Notes under the pieces: generated by a model
Told to the model about the DNA's origin: nothing
Database searches by the model: none
What the model saw: only the letters and a program-made list of their open reading frames with translations
Made by a program: the position numbers and the translations under genes
In this document: positions 34,803-42,048 of the stretch, one piece after another
Position numbering within the stretch: the stretch's first letter is position 1
Layout: every line of letters starts with the position of its first letter
From: CALNZV01 sp942491115
GTDB lineage: Bacteria; Desulfobacterota; Desulfobacteria; Desulfobacterales; UBA5852
NCBI GenBank assembly: GCA_942491115.1
Contig: CALNZV010000020.1
Location: forward strand, 496,001-560,000
Direction of reading: 5' to 3'
DNA: 64,000 nucleotides

Positions 34803-34811
34803 TGCAATGCA
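34803..34811. promoter_or_regulatory. Second TGCAATGCA core between the phasin genes
   Basis: TGCAATGCA is the same 9-bp core (read on the opposite strand) as in the perfect dyad on the phasin promoter at 35175-35191. It lies in the 42-bp gap between the two phasin genes. It could be a second PhaR-type site controlling the distal genes; flanks are less symmetrical than in the first site. Confidence 0.45.
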
Positions 34812-34825
34812 CAATCAGTTAGGGG

Positions 34826-35107
34826 TTATTTTTTGGATTTGCCGGTATCGGCCTCGCCGAGGAATGAATCGAGCTTGTCAAACCCATCGTCCACCGCTTT
34901 TTTGTATGTCTCACGACCTTTTTTGTAGGCGTCGGCCCATTCTTGAACCATTTTCCTGCCTTCCTCTGGCATGCCGGGTACCTGTGACATCAGGGACTTG
35001 AACATGGCCTCGGTCTGATCCTGAACCATCACCAGGGCTGTGAAAGCGTTGCTGAACGTGGCTTTCTGAAATTCGACCATCTGCTTTGCAATCTTCTTTG
35101 ATTCCAT
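34826..35107 (-). CDS. Phasin-family PHA granule protein
   Basis: A 93-residue, highly helical, Lys/Glu-rich protein with the phasin-like stretch MVEFQKATFSNAFTALVMVQ and a lysine-rich C-terminus. It has a perfect AAGGAGGT ribosome site seven bases before the ATG at 35107, fitting the abundant expression of phasins. It is the first gene of the PHA operon, transcribed from the promoter at 35191-35219 and divergent from phaR. Confidence 0.78.
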   Translation of the reverse strand: MESKKIAKQMVEFQKATFSNAFTALVMVQDQTEAMFKSLMSQVPGMPEEGRKMVQEWADAYKKGRETYKKAVDDGFDKLDSFLGEADTGKSKK

Positions 35108-35174
35108 GGTTTGACCTCCTTGTCGTTGCTGCGGTTGTGGGTTGTGTGGGTCGGCGGACGCCAGTGCGTCCAGC

Positions 35175-35191
35175 TTGTTGCATTGCAACAA
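35175..35191. promoter_or_regulatory. PhaR-type operator: perfect dyad TTGTTGCATTGCAACAA
   Basis: A 17-bp palindrome with 8-bp arms around a central T. It overlaps the end of the -10 box and the expected start site of the phasin promoter. TTGC-N3-GCAA resembles the TGC-rich CTGC-N3/4-GCAG sites I recall for Paracoccus PhaR. With phaR divergently adjacent, repression of the phasin operon when no PHA is present is the likely role. Confidence 0.68.
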
Positions 35192-35219
35192 ATATCTGGC
35201 ATTCAGTCCTCATTGTCAA
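35191..35219 (-). promoter_or_regulatory. Sigma-70 promoter of the phasin-phaC operon
   Basis: Perfect TTGACA, 17-base spacer, then GATATT on the minus strand. Immediately upstream is an AT-rich palindrome GTAAATATTTAC (35220-35231) that could act as an UP-type element or a second operator. The start site would fall within the TTGTTGCATTGCAACAA dyad. Confidence 0.6.
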
Positions 35220-35338
35220 GTAAATATTTACAAATCGCCCCTGGTAGGATACCCAAAACGTCGGCAATTCACCTTCATGCCTCTACAGGCAGTTCACCAC
35301 CCACCCTGCCACCCCCGCCCAGGGAAGGAACCACAGCC

Positions 35339-35821
35339 GTGACCCATCCGGTGATGATTAAAAAATACGCCAATCGACGGCTGTACGATACCGATACCAG
35401 CCGATACATTACCCTGGGGGAGCTGGCCCAGCTGATTCGCGACGGCAAACGGGTTGAGATCGTCGACGCCAAATCGGGCGACGACGTCACCGCCTTCATC
35501 CTCACCCAGGTCATCATGGATCAAGCCAAGAACAACAACGCCCTGCTGCCGCCGCCCCTGCTGCATCTGGTCATCCGCTACGGCGACAATCTTCTGGTGG
35601 ATTTCTTCGAAAATTACCTGCAACAAGTCCTCAGCGCCTATCTGAACTATCGATCAACCGTCGACAAGCAGTTCAAGGAGTGGCTCGATATCGGAACGAA
35701 TCTGGCGGATATTTCACGCCATTCCACAGGGGAACTGAATCCGTTGAAACCCTTTTTCGATATGTTTTTCGATGCCTCGACGGTTCCAACCCGAAATAAA
35801 AAAGTGGACGATGAGGAATAA
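35339..35821 (+). CDS. phaR: PHA synthesis repressor PhaR
   Basis: Represses phasin (and its own) genes and binds PHA granules. The 160-residue protein opens with the PHB/PHA DNA-binding accumulation-regulator domain: IKKYANRRLYDTDTSRYITL, then a second repeat-like PHB_acc segment (FFENYLQQVLSAYL). It starts at a GTG with AAGGA nine bases upstream; the ATG at 35354 is an alternative. It is divergent from the phasin operon, and the intergenic region holds its probable operator. Confidence 0.9.
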   Translation: MTHPVMIKKYANRRLYDTDTSRYITLGELAQLIRDGKRVEIVDAKSGDDVTAFILTQVIMDQAKNNNALLPPPLLHLVIRYGDNLLVDFFENYLQQVLSAYLNYRSTVDKQFKEWLDIGTNLADISRHSTGELNPLKPFFDMFFDASTVPTRNKKVDDEE

Positions 35822-35925
35822 CTCCGGACTCCGTTTGACCATGGAATGCGGATTGCCAAGGGATGTTCCGAATTCAACACCCGGGTCCGGCGGTCACTCA
35901 TCGACACTTCAGCCGATGCCTGCCG

Positions 35926-36702
35926 TCAATAGGTCGAAGAGATCCGGTCAAGGAAATCGACGATCGCAGACGTGACGGCAGCGGGCTTTTCCACGGGAAT
36001 CATGTGGCCCGAGTCCTTCACCCGGACCCGCACCGACCGGGGAATTTGCCTGGAAAGGTAATCACTGTATTTGGGAGGGGTCAACCGGTCCTCGGTTGCC
36101 GATACCACCAGCACCGGGAGATCGATCTCCTTCACCCTCGCCATGGCGTCGAAACGGTTACAGGCGGTAAAATCCCCGGCGGCGACCCCAGGATCACAGG
36201 CGGCGATCGTTTCCAGGGCGTCGTGGCGCCTGGAGGCATCGGTCTGGCCTGAAAACCCCATGTCGTCGTAGAGGTCGATGAACCGCTCGAAATCGGATTC
36301 GATGGCGTCAAAAAGAATCGGCAGCACCTTCAACCGCGCACCGGAACTGATTAATATACCAGCGAGAAACGGTCCGGGATAGTCCAGGAGCAGCCGTTGG
36401 ACAATGGCGCCCCCCAAACTGAATCCGCATGGCACCGGATGTTGAATGTTCATCGCTTCCATGAAATGGAATACGGCTTCGGCGTAAGCTTTGACCGACG
36501 CCCTTCCGGGGCCCTTGCTCGCCCCATGACCAGGAAGGTCGATGGCAATGGTATTGATCAGAAAAGACAAGGCCTTAACCTGTTCCTTCCACAGGGTGCA
36601 GGCACCGCCCGAGCCATGAATGAACAGCAGTGTCGGCAACTGGCTCGACAATGGCCACCTGCCGGCAATGAAATGGATTCCGTCTACCGTTTTCGTTTCC
36701 AT
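35926..36702 (-). CDS. Alpha/beta hydrolase
   Basis: A 258-residue hydrolase of the esterase/haloperoxidase type. The oxyanion segment is LLFIHGSGG, the nucleophile is Ser95 in GFSLGG, the acid lies in VSATEDRLTPP and the His is in DSGHMIP near 240. No signal peptide. It has its own near-consensus promoter about 115 bp upstream. It lies beside the PHA region on the opposite side of phaR, so a PHA-related role is possible but unsupported. Confidence 0.87.
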   Translation of the reverse strand: METKTVDGIHFIAGRWPLSSQLPTLLFIHGSGGACTLWKEQVKALSFLINTIAIDLPGHGASKGPGRASVKAYAEAVFHFMEAMNIQHPVPCGFSLGGAIVQRLLLDYPGPFLAGILISSGARLKVLPILFDAIESDFERFIDLYDDMGFSGQTDASRRHDALETIAACDPGVAAGDFTACNRFDAMARVKEIDLPVLVVSATEDRLTPPKYSDYLSRQIPRSVRVRVKDSGHMIPVEKPAAVTSAIVDFLDRISSTY

Positions 36703-36820
36703 GGGAAATCCTTGATTGGAAAGCCCTTCACCATCGCTATGGGACGGGAACAGGGGGGGAGCAGGCAGCGGATCGTCTCGGACTGGACATCGTCTTCCCG
36801 ATCTTCAGGAGGGCGCTGAA

Positions 36821-36849
36821 ACTATAAACAATGGCTGGAGGGCTGTCAA
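36821..36849 (-). promoter_or_regulatory. Near-consensus sigma-70 promoter for the alpha/beta hydrolase
   Basis: TTGACA (6/6), 17-base spacer, TATAGT (5/6) on the minus strand. Expected start is near 36815, giving a leader of about 110 bases before the ATG at 36702. Among the closest matches to consensus in the window. Confidence 0.65.
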
Positions 36850-36976
36850 AAGATTATTGCCGGCGTTGACGGGCAGCGACGGTTCCAGGAAACAGACCGT
36901 CGGACCGTTCCGGTGGACGGTTGCCGGCACGGCTTCCGGACAGCGATCACATCCGAAAACGCAACGGAACTAACCC

Positions 36977-37633
36977 ATGGGAATTCGACAACTCAGACGC
37001 CGCATGCAGCAGCAGCGGGAAGCGGCCAGACGGCGGTTTCGCCGCCAAAAAAATGCCAACTTGCTGGCGGAACCTGGCCATCACGCATTCGCCATTGTTC
37101 TTGATCATCTGAAGCCGGCCTTCAACATCGGGAAAATATTCAGGAGTGCCGATGCCTTTGGCGCCCGCGAGGTTCACCTGGTCGGCATCGATTTTTTCGA
37201 TCCCTCTCCGTCCATGGGGTCGTTCAAATGGGTGCCTGCCCGCTTTTTTGATGAGTTTTCAGATAGCCACGAGGATCTGAGCCGCCGGGAATACGCCCTT
37301 TACGCTCTGGACCCCGCCGGGCGCCTTCCATTGCCGGATATCCGGCTTCCGAAAAAAAGCGCTTTCATCTTCGGCCACGAGGAGTATGGCCATAGCTTCG
37401 ACCGTTCCGCATTCCCCAGCGTGACTCCCGTCATGATACCCCAACTCGGCAAAGTGGAGAGCCTCAACGTCAGTGTGGCCGCCTCGATCGTCATGTACGA
37501 ATACTGGCGCCAGCACCGGGATCCGGAAACCGCCCCCATGCGCCCTCGGTACCGCCATCGGGACGTCCGAAACATCCCCCGCCTCGGGTCTGTCGATACC
37601 GATGGCCTCCCCCCTGGGGATGCTCCCGGCTAG
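36977..37633 (+). CDS. TrmH/SpoU-family RNA 2'-O-methyltransferase
   Basis: A 218-residue SPOUT enzyme. Motif 1 is NIGKIFRSADAFGA, motif 2 FIFGHEEYGHS and motif 3 VESLNVSVAASIVMYEYWRQ. The N-terminus is strongly basic (RRRMQQQREAARRRFRR), probably RNA-binding. The C-terminal 35 residues are extra and not conserved. The family members modify tRNA or rRNA; the exact site cannot be told. Confidence 0.9.
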   Translation: MGIRQLRRRMQQQREAARRRFRRQKNANLLAEPGHHAFAIVLDHLKPAFNIGKIFRSADAFGAREVHLVGIDFFDPSPSMGSFKWVPARFFDEFSDSHEDLSRREYALYALDPAGRLPLPDIRLPKKSAFIFGHEEYGHSFDRSAFPSVTPVMIPQLGKVESLNVSVAASIVMYEYWRQHRDPETAPMRPRYRHRDVRNIPRLGSVDTDGLPPGDAPG

Positions 37634-37950
37634 CTGCCGCCCAAGACCGGAAGCGACTCCCCTGCCGGGGAAAGGCTCAATACCCCACTGTCGGCTCCGG
37701 AAAGGTCCACATCGAACTCATCGAAAATGCCGCCGAGGAGGATATCGACCCGCCGTGTGCGCTCCACCAGGATTCCCTGGCGGTCAAAAACAATGGGCCC
37801 ATTGGGATCCAACACCAGTTTGAGGGTAAAAAAGGCCTGTTTTCCCTTTCGCACCGAAAACCGATCCCCGGGATTGAAACGGGTGCCCATCAGTTCATGG
37901 GCCGGGATCAGGATTCCCCTTCGCTGAGGGTCATGGACGGCTCTTGGCAT
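37630..37950 (-). CDS. Hypothetical protein, possibly AbrB-like
   Basis: A 106-residue protein convergent with the TrmH-type gene (4-bp overlap). RRGILIPAHELMGTRFNPGDRF resembles, in two pieces, the swapped-hairpin beta pattern of AbrB/MazE domains, but the match is weak. The C-terminal half is acidic and without motifs. It follows the aminotransferase operon on the same strand after 77 bp. Function unknown. Confidence 0.5.
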   Translation of the reverse strand: MPRAVHDPQRRGILIPAHELMGTRFNPGDRFSVRKGKQAFFTLKLVLDPNGPIVFDRQGILVERTRRVDILLGGIFDEFDVDLSGADSGVLSLSPAGESLPVLGGS

Positions 37951-38027
37951 TAGTTGTATCCTTTACAACCCATGGAATTCCGCGGTATCGGACCGGTGGG
38001 CGGAGATCTTCCTCCGATGGGGCCGGC

Positions 38028-38861
38028 TCAGCCGCCGTGGGTGTCGGCATAGTCGGCAAATCGCTTCATGATATCCAGGGTGCGGGGCCCCGGGACGCCA
38101 TCACCAAGGCGGATGGCATTGATGCGAACCACCGGAACGATTTCCTTGTTCGATGCCGTAATGAAGGCCTCATCCATCAGCATCAGCTCATTGGCGTGAA
38201 GATCGCGTATCTCGAGAGGGAAATCGTCCTTCATCAGATTGATGACCACCTGGCGCGTTATTCCCGGCAAAATCCCCGTATCCGGCGTCACCAGGACCTC
38301 ACCGATAAACCCGAAGAAATTGGAGGTGGTGCCTTCCAGCACTCGACCCATGCCATCAACGTACAGAGATTCGACGGCCCCCTGCTCCCGGGCATCCTTG
38401 AGAGCGAGAATTCCCGGAATATAGTTGGTGCTCTTCGCTCCCGGCACGAACCGGTCTATATGGGAAGTGATCACCTTGACCCCCTGCGCGTACCATTCCT
38501 TGGGCAGCCCGTGGAGGGGGGTGATCATCACGATCAAGCGCGGGTCGTCCATGGGGGTGATGGAATCTTCGCTGCCGCCCCCCGTCACGAGGATGCGGAT
38601 ATTGCATTCCCGGTGGGAACTTTTGGAGAGAGCATCCTCAACGATATGGATGATGTCCTGCCGGGACCATTTCAGGGTCATACCGATCAGCCGGGCGGAT
38701 CGTTCCAACCGTTTCACGTGGTCGGCCAGATGAAAGGGGCGCTTTCCATAGGTTCGGAGAAAGTCGAACACGCCGTATCCTCTCAGGACTGCCAGATCTC
38801 GAATGCTGATGACCGCTTCCGACTCCGTCACGGCCTTTCCGTCGATGGTGATGATGTCCAT
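38028..38861 (-). CDS. Class IV PLP-dependent aminotransferase
   Basis: A 277-residue fold-type IV enzyme, the family of D-amino-acid and branched-chain aminotransferases and aminodeoxychorismate lyase. Lys143 in GAKSTNYIP binds PLP, Glu176 in VLEGTTSN holds the pyridine nitrogen, and GILPGITRQVV binds phosphate. Substrate cannot be read with certainty. It is last in an operon with DUF1445, pxpB and pxpC, which makes a D-amino-acid or glutamate-linked role attractive. The ATG follows AAAGGAG. Confidence 0.88.
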   Translation of the reverse strand: MDIITIDGKAVTESEAVISIRDLAVLRGYGVFDFLRTYGKRPFHLADHVKRLERSARLIGMTLKWSRQDIIHIVEDALSKSSHRECNIRILVTGGGSEDSITPMDDPRLIVMITPLHGLPKEWYAQGVKVITSHIDRFVPGAKSTNYIPGILALKDAREQGAVESLYVDGMGRVLEGTTSNFFGFIGEVLVTPDTGILPGITRQVVINLMKDDFPLEIRDLHANELMLMDEAFITASNKEIVPVVRINAIRLGDGVPGPRTLDIMKRFADYADTHGG

Positions 38862-38891
38862 GGGTATGCTCCTTTGGGGTATCCGTTGCCA

Positions 38892-39758
38892 TCATGGTGC
38901 CGGGTTGAATCGGGCCGCCAGGGTTTCCAGTTCCCTCTTCCGGGTTTTCGCCACGGAGACCGCCTCATCCATGGAAACCTCCTTGAATCGCACCATTTGC
39001 TCCGGTCCGATTTGGGCAAGAAAATCCACATCGGCGCTGATGACGTTGTAGATGCGGGGGTAGCCCCCGACGGTTTGGCGGTGCCGAAGGAGAATGATCG
39101 GACCCTTCGGGGTCAATTGAATCGTTCCGTCGCTGACAGGAGCGGAGATCATATTTTCAAGAGACGTCGATAGCGTCGCTGTATCGCTGGACAACCGCAT
39201 GCCCATGGTGCTCATCTCGTGGGTGGTTTTCCAGGATACGGCGGTAAAACGGTCTCCACGGTCCAAGGTGCCGTGTTCGGGACCTCTGAGGACACGGACC
39301 CGTCCCTCGGCGTCGGGCCAGGAAAACACGTCATCAAACCGCCCACGGCTCCTCCCGGCCAGCGCGGCATTCTCCTTGAGGCCGTCGGTGGGCAGCAGTG
39401 AAACATATCCCCTGAAGCCCAGTCCCTTTTCCCCCATCTCCAGCACGCTGCCTGAAGGGGCGGCTACCGTTTCGCCGTGCCGCACTGAAATCGCCTCTCC
39501 GCCAGCGGGAAGGAGAAGTCGACAATGGGGAAAGTGGGCGCCGGTCAGGACCACGGTGCAGTTGGCTGTCAACCGGATAACCGGGGGAAGAATCACCTCC
39601 AGGGTGACGATGCCGCGATGACCACCCAGAAGAATCCTGCCCGTGTCGAATGCCAGGCGATCCATACAGCCGCCGGGACTGACCCCCACATCCTGCCTGC
39701 CGAACACCGGTGGTCCCGCTTCATCGAATAGACCCGATTGAAGGACGTCGTATGTCAT
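38892..39758 (-). CDS. pxpC: 5-oxoprolinase subunit C (KipA family)
   Basis: A 288-residue KipA/biotin-dependent-carboxyltransferase-like protein. It has the typical start VLQSGLFDEAGPPVFG, then GVSPGGCMDRLAFDTGRILLG and GPIILLRHRQTVGGYPRI (all characteristic blocks). PxpA, PxpB and PxpC together hydrolyse 5-oxoproline with ATP. It lies 52 bp after pxpB in the same operon. The ribosome site is weak. Confidence 0.9.
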   Translation of the reverse strand: MTYDVLQSGLFDEAGPPVFGRQDVGVSPGGCMDRLAFDTGRILLGGHRGIVTLEVILPPVIRLTANCTVVLTGAHFPHCRLLLPAGGEAISVRHGETVAAPSGSVLEMGEKGLGFRGYVSLLPTDGLKENAALAGRSRGRFDDVFSWPDAEGRVRVLRGPEHGTLDRGDRFTAVSWKTTHEMSTMGMRLSSDTATLSTSLENMISAPVSDGTIQLTPKGPIILLRHRQTVGGYPRIYNVISADVDFLAQIGPEQMVRFKEVSMDEAVSVAKTRKRELETLAARFNPAP

Positions 39759-39810
39759 CGATAGCTTTCATGGCACGGTGAAAAATCAGCGCTGGCGGCT
39801 GTTGTCCGAA

Positions 39811-40491
39811 TCAATCGATCCTGTCGACGGCCTCGAAGCGCACCCGGTCCCCCGGTTTGAGAACCGTCAGCAACTCGGGCCGGGTTCGCCCGATCAGGTT
39901 CCAGCCACCAGGAGATTCCTGGGGGTAGATACCGGTCTGTGCCCCGCCGATGGCAACGGTGCCCGCAGGGATCCGGGTCCGGGGGCTTTCCAGCCGTGGG
40001 GTGATCAATCGATCGTCCAGGCCGATAAGATAGGGGAAGTGGGGCTGGAATCCAATCATGGCAACCGTGTAATCGCCCCCAGCGTGAAGGCCGATCATCC
40101 TTTCGACGGACAACCCGCTGTGACGGGCCACCCGATCCAAGTCTTCGCCGTCATAGACCACGGGGAATCGATAGGTTTCAGCGTCCGCCGGTGCGTCGAC
40201 GTCTCCGCAACGACCGGCCGCTGTTCCGACCCGTTTGCGGATACGAGGGATGTCGGCGACAGCCGGGTCGAAATACAGCGCCACCGCATTGTAGGCCGGC
40301 ACCACATCGGTCACCGAAAGCCCCTCCAAATAGGGATCCGCCTTCAGCGCCCGATAGAGCCGATGAACCTTCCTGGATACGGCGAGGCCGATGCCGTCGC
40401 CGAGGGACCAGCACAGGCAGCCGTCCCCGATGAAAAACGAGGCGCCCCCAGAGAGGTCCGCGCCGTCATTGTCTTCATAGTCGGTAGTCAC
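39811..40491 (-). CDS. pxpB: 5-oxoprolinase subunit B (KipI family)
   Basis: A 226-residue protein with KipI features: SRKVHRLYRALK near 40, the DVVPAYNAVALYFDP strand, YTVAMIGFQPHFPYLIGL, and PAGTVAIGGAQTGIYPQESPGG (cited in parts) near the C-terminus. Its ATG lies 17 bp inside the 3' end of the DUF1445 gene, so the two are coupled. The partner PxpA (YcsF/LamB family) is not in this window. Confidence 0.9.
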   Translation of the reverse strand: MTTDYEDNDGADLSGGASFFIGDGCLCWSLGDGIGLAVSRKVHRLYRALKADPYLEGLSVTDVVPAYNAVALYFDPAVADIPRIRKRVGTAAGRCGDVDAPADAETYRFPVVYDGEDLDRVARHSGLSVERMIGLHAGGDYTVAMIGFQPHFPYLIGLDDRLITPRLESPRTRIPAGTVAIGGAQTGIYPQESPGGWNLIGRTRPELLTVLKPGDRVRFEAVDRID

Positions 40492-41254
40492 TGTCTGCTC
40501 GATCTCCGACGAACATGTGCCCCGGGGTGTGGGTGATCATCAAGGGGGGGCGCGCCACTATGGCCGCCATCTGAGGCGTGACGCCGCAGGCCCAAAACAC
40601 CGGCACATCATCCGGGTAAAGAGTGACCGCATCGCCCCAATCGGGTTCCGAAAGATGGTCAATACCCATTTTTTGGGGATCGCCGATATGAACCGGGCTG
40701 CCATGGACCGCCGGGAAATCCCGAGTCACTTCGACGGCACGGACGATGTCCCGACCCTGGAACGGCCGCATGCTGACCACCATCGGAGACCTTCTGAACC
40801 GGCCGGCGGCATGGCAAAGCACATTGCTGCGGTACATGGGCACGGTAACCCCCTCCTCGATATGACGAATCTTCAGGCCGTCCCGCATCAAGGCCTGCTC
40901 GAAGGTAAAACTGCACCCCAGCAGAAAAAATACGAAGTCCGGCGACCAGAGGCTCGATATATCGCCAACCTCCGCATCCAACTCCCCATGACGATAGACG
41001 CGATAGCTCGAAATATCCGTGCGGATATCCGCCTGATCGGCCACAAATCTCGTGACAGGGTCTCCCACGTCGCCAACCTCGATCACCGGACATGGCTTTG
41101 GATTTCGTTGGGAAAAAAGAAGAAAATCAAATGCCCAATCCTTCGGTAATATGACCAGGTTGGCCTGAACATACCCGTTTGCCTGCCCGCTGGTCTGACC
41201 GGTAAATGCTCCGGTGCGGGCGGCTTGTCTGAGCTCGCTTCCGGTTGTGTACAC
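40475..41254 (-). CDS. DUF1445 / D-glutamate-cyclase-family putative hydro-lyase (YcsI-like)
   Basis: About 259 residues, with the family entry TGSELRQAARTGAFTGQT, GYVQANLVILPKDWAFDFL (YcsI block) and the C-terminal FWACGVTPQMA and ITHTPGHMFVGD. The GTG at 41254 is preferred because AGGAG stands six bases upstream; the ATG at 41260 directly abuts that site. Mammalian DGLUCY of this family converts D-glutamate to 5-oxoproline but has an extra domain missing here, so the activity is only suggested. First gene of the operon with pxpBC. Confidence 0.85.
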   Translation of the reverse strand: MYTTGSELRQAARTGAFTGQTSGQANGYVQANLVILPKDWAFDFLLFSQRNPKPCPVIEVGDVGDPVTRFVADQADIRTDISSYRVYRHGELDAEVGDISSLWSPDFVFFLLGCSFTFEQALMRDGLKIRHIEEGVTVPMYRSNVLCHAAGRFRRSPMVVSMRPFQGRDIVRAVEVTRDFPAVHGSPVHIGDPQKMGIDHLSEPDWGDAVTLYPDDVPVFWACGVTPQMAAIVARPPLMITHTPGHMFVGDRADSDYRL

Positions 41255-41260
41255 CTTCAT

Positions 41261-41508
41261 CTCCTGTTGAGGGCCTCATGGGGCGGCCAGATGGAAGAGC
41301 CGATGGAGGGATTCGGCCATGACCCAGGTCGCCGGCGAGGCCCTGGATCTGAGCACCACCGGTGGCTCGGGGGGTGACTCGTTCAGGGGCTCGGAAGGCC
41401 AACGGTTACCCTATGGACTTCCGCATTGTCAATGCCGACGGGCATCAGCCGCCCGAACCGCCTCCGGAAGCTGCCGGATGGGGCTCCCGTCAAAAAACGG
41501 CTTCGCGG
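41261..41508. other. Divergent intergenic region
   Basis: About 250 bp between the DUF1445 gene and the promoter of the GIY-YIG-like gene. The sequence is GC-rich, with no supported gene and no convincing promoter for the minus-strand operon, although that operon must start here. Confidence 0.4.
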
Positions 41509-41537
41509 TTGATCACTGCGGCCTTCTTCGCTATACT
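41509..41537 (+). promoter_or_regulatory. Sigma-70 promoter for the GIY-YIG-like gene
   Basis: TTGATC (4/6), 17-base spacer, TATACT (5/6). Transcription would start near 41544, about 37 bases before the ATG at 41581. Confidence 0.6.
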
Positions 41538-41580
41538 CAATCCCTCTTATCGATTCTTCCGTTGAAGTGGCAGGGACCGA

Positions 41581-41913
41581 ATGACAAAACTGAGCACTGT
41601 CTCATTTTCGGGATGCAGCGGCGACCGCCACTCATTTACGGCCTACAGCCTGAATTCCCACTTCAGCAAAACGGGCGGAGTCTACATCGTCACCCGGCGC
41701 TATCAGAATGAAACCGGTCGCTTTACCCAAAGCATGGTTTTTGTCGGTGTGGCCGACGATCTGTCGAGGGAGATGATCGATCACCCCCTGTCCCCCTGTT
41801 TCAAAAAATACGACGCCAATTGTATCTGCATATACAACGAAACCGATGCAGGCCGCCGGGATGACGTACGCTCCGACCTCCTTTGCAAATATGCCCCTCC
41901 CTGCAACGCCTGA
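41581..41913 (+). CDS. GIY-YIG-like domain protein, probably catalytically degenerate
   Basis: A 110-residue protein. GVYIVTRRYQN (33-43) corresponds to the GIY strand and SMVFVGVADDLSREMIDH to the YIG segment with Val-Gly in place of Tyr-Ile-Gly; the first Tyr is kept but the second is Phe. ANCICIYNETDAGRRDDVRSDLL (in two parts) and KYAPPCN fit the end of the domain. No clear catalytic Glu. It may bind nucleic acid without cutting, or be a diverged nuclease. It has its own promoter and an AGGGA ribosome site. Confidence 0.65.
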   Translation: MTKLSTVSFSGCSGDRHSFTAYSLNSHFSKTGGVYIVTRRYQNETGRFTQSMVFVGVADDLSREMIDHPLSPCFKKYDANCICIYNETDAGRRDDVRSDLLCKYAPPCNA

Positions 41914-42048
41914 CCGTCCGTTTTACCACTGCCTTGCCACCCCATCGGCTGCAGGCAGCCCTCTATTGAAGTGGCGGTTGGAAACCTTTTCCCGGGAGCA
42001 GAATCGCTGCCTGACTCGCAAGCGTCCGGGGTTCGGAACCGTCGGGAT

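Noticed and set aside
35220..35231. GTAAATATTTAC as an independent operator
   Set aside because: A perfect palindrome, but AT-rich symmetry next to a -35 box arises easily, so it is mentioned only with the promoter.
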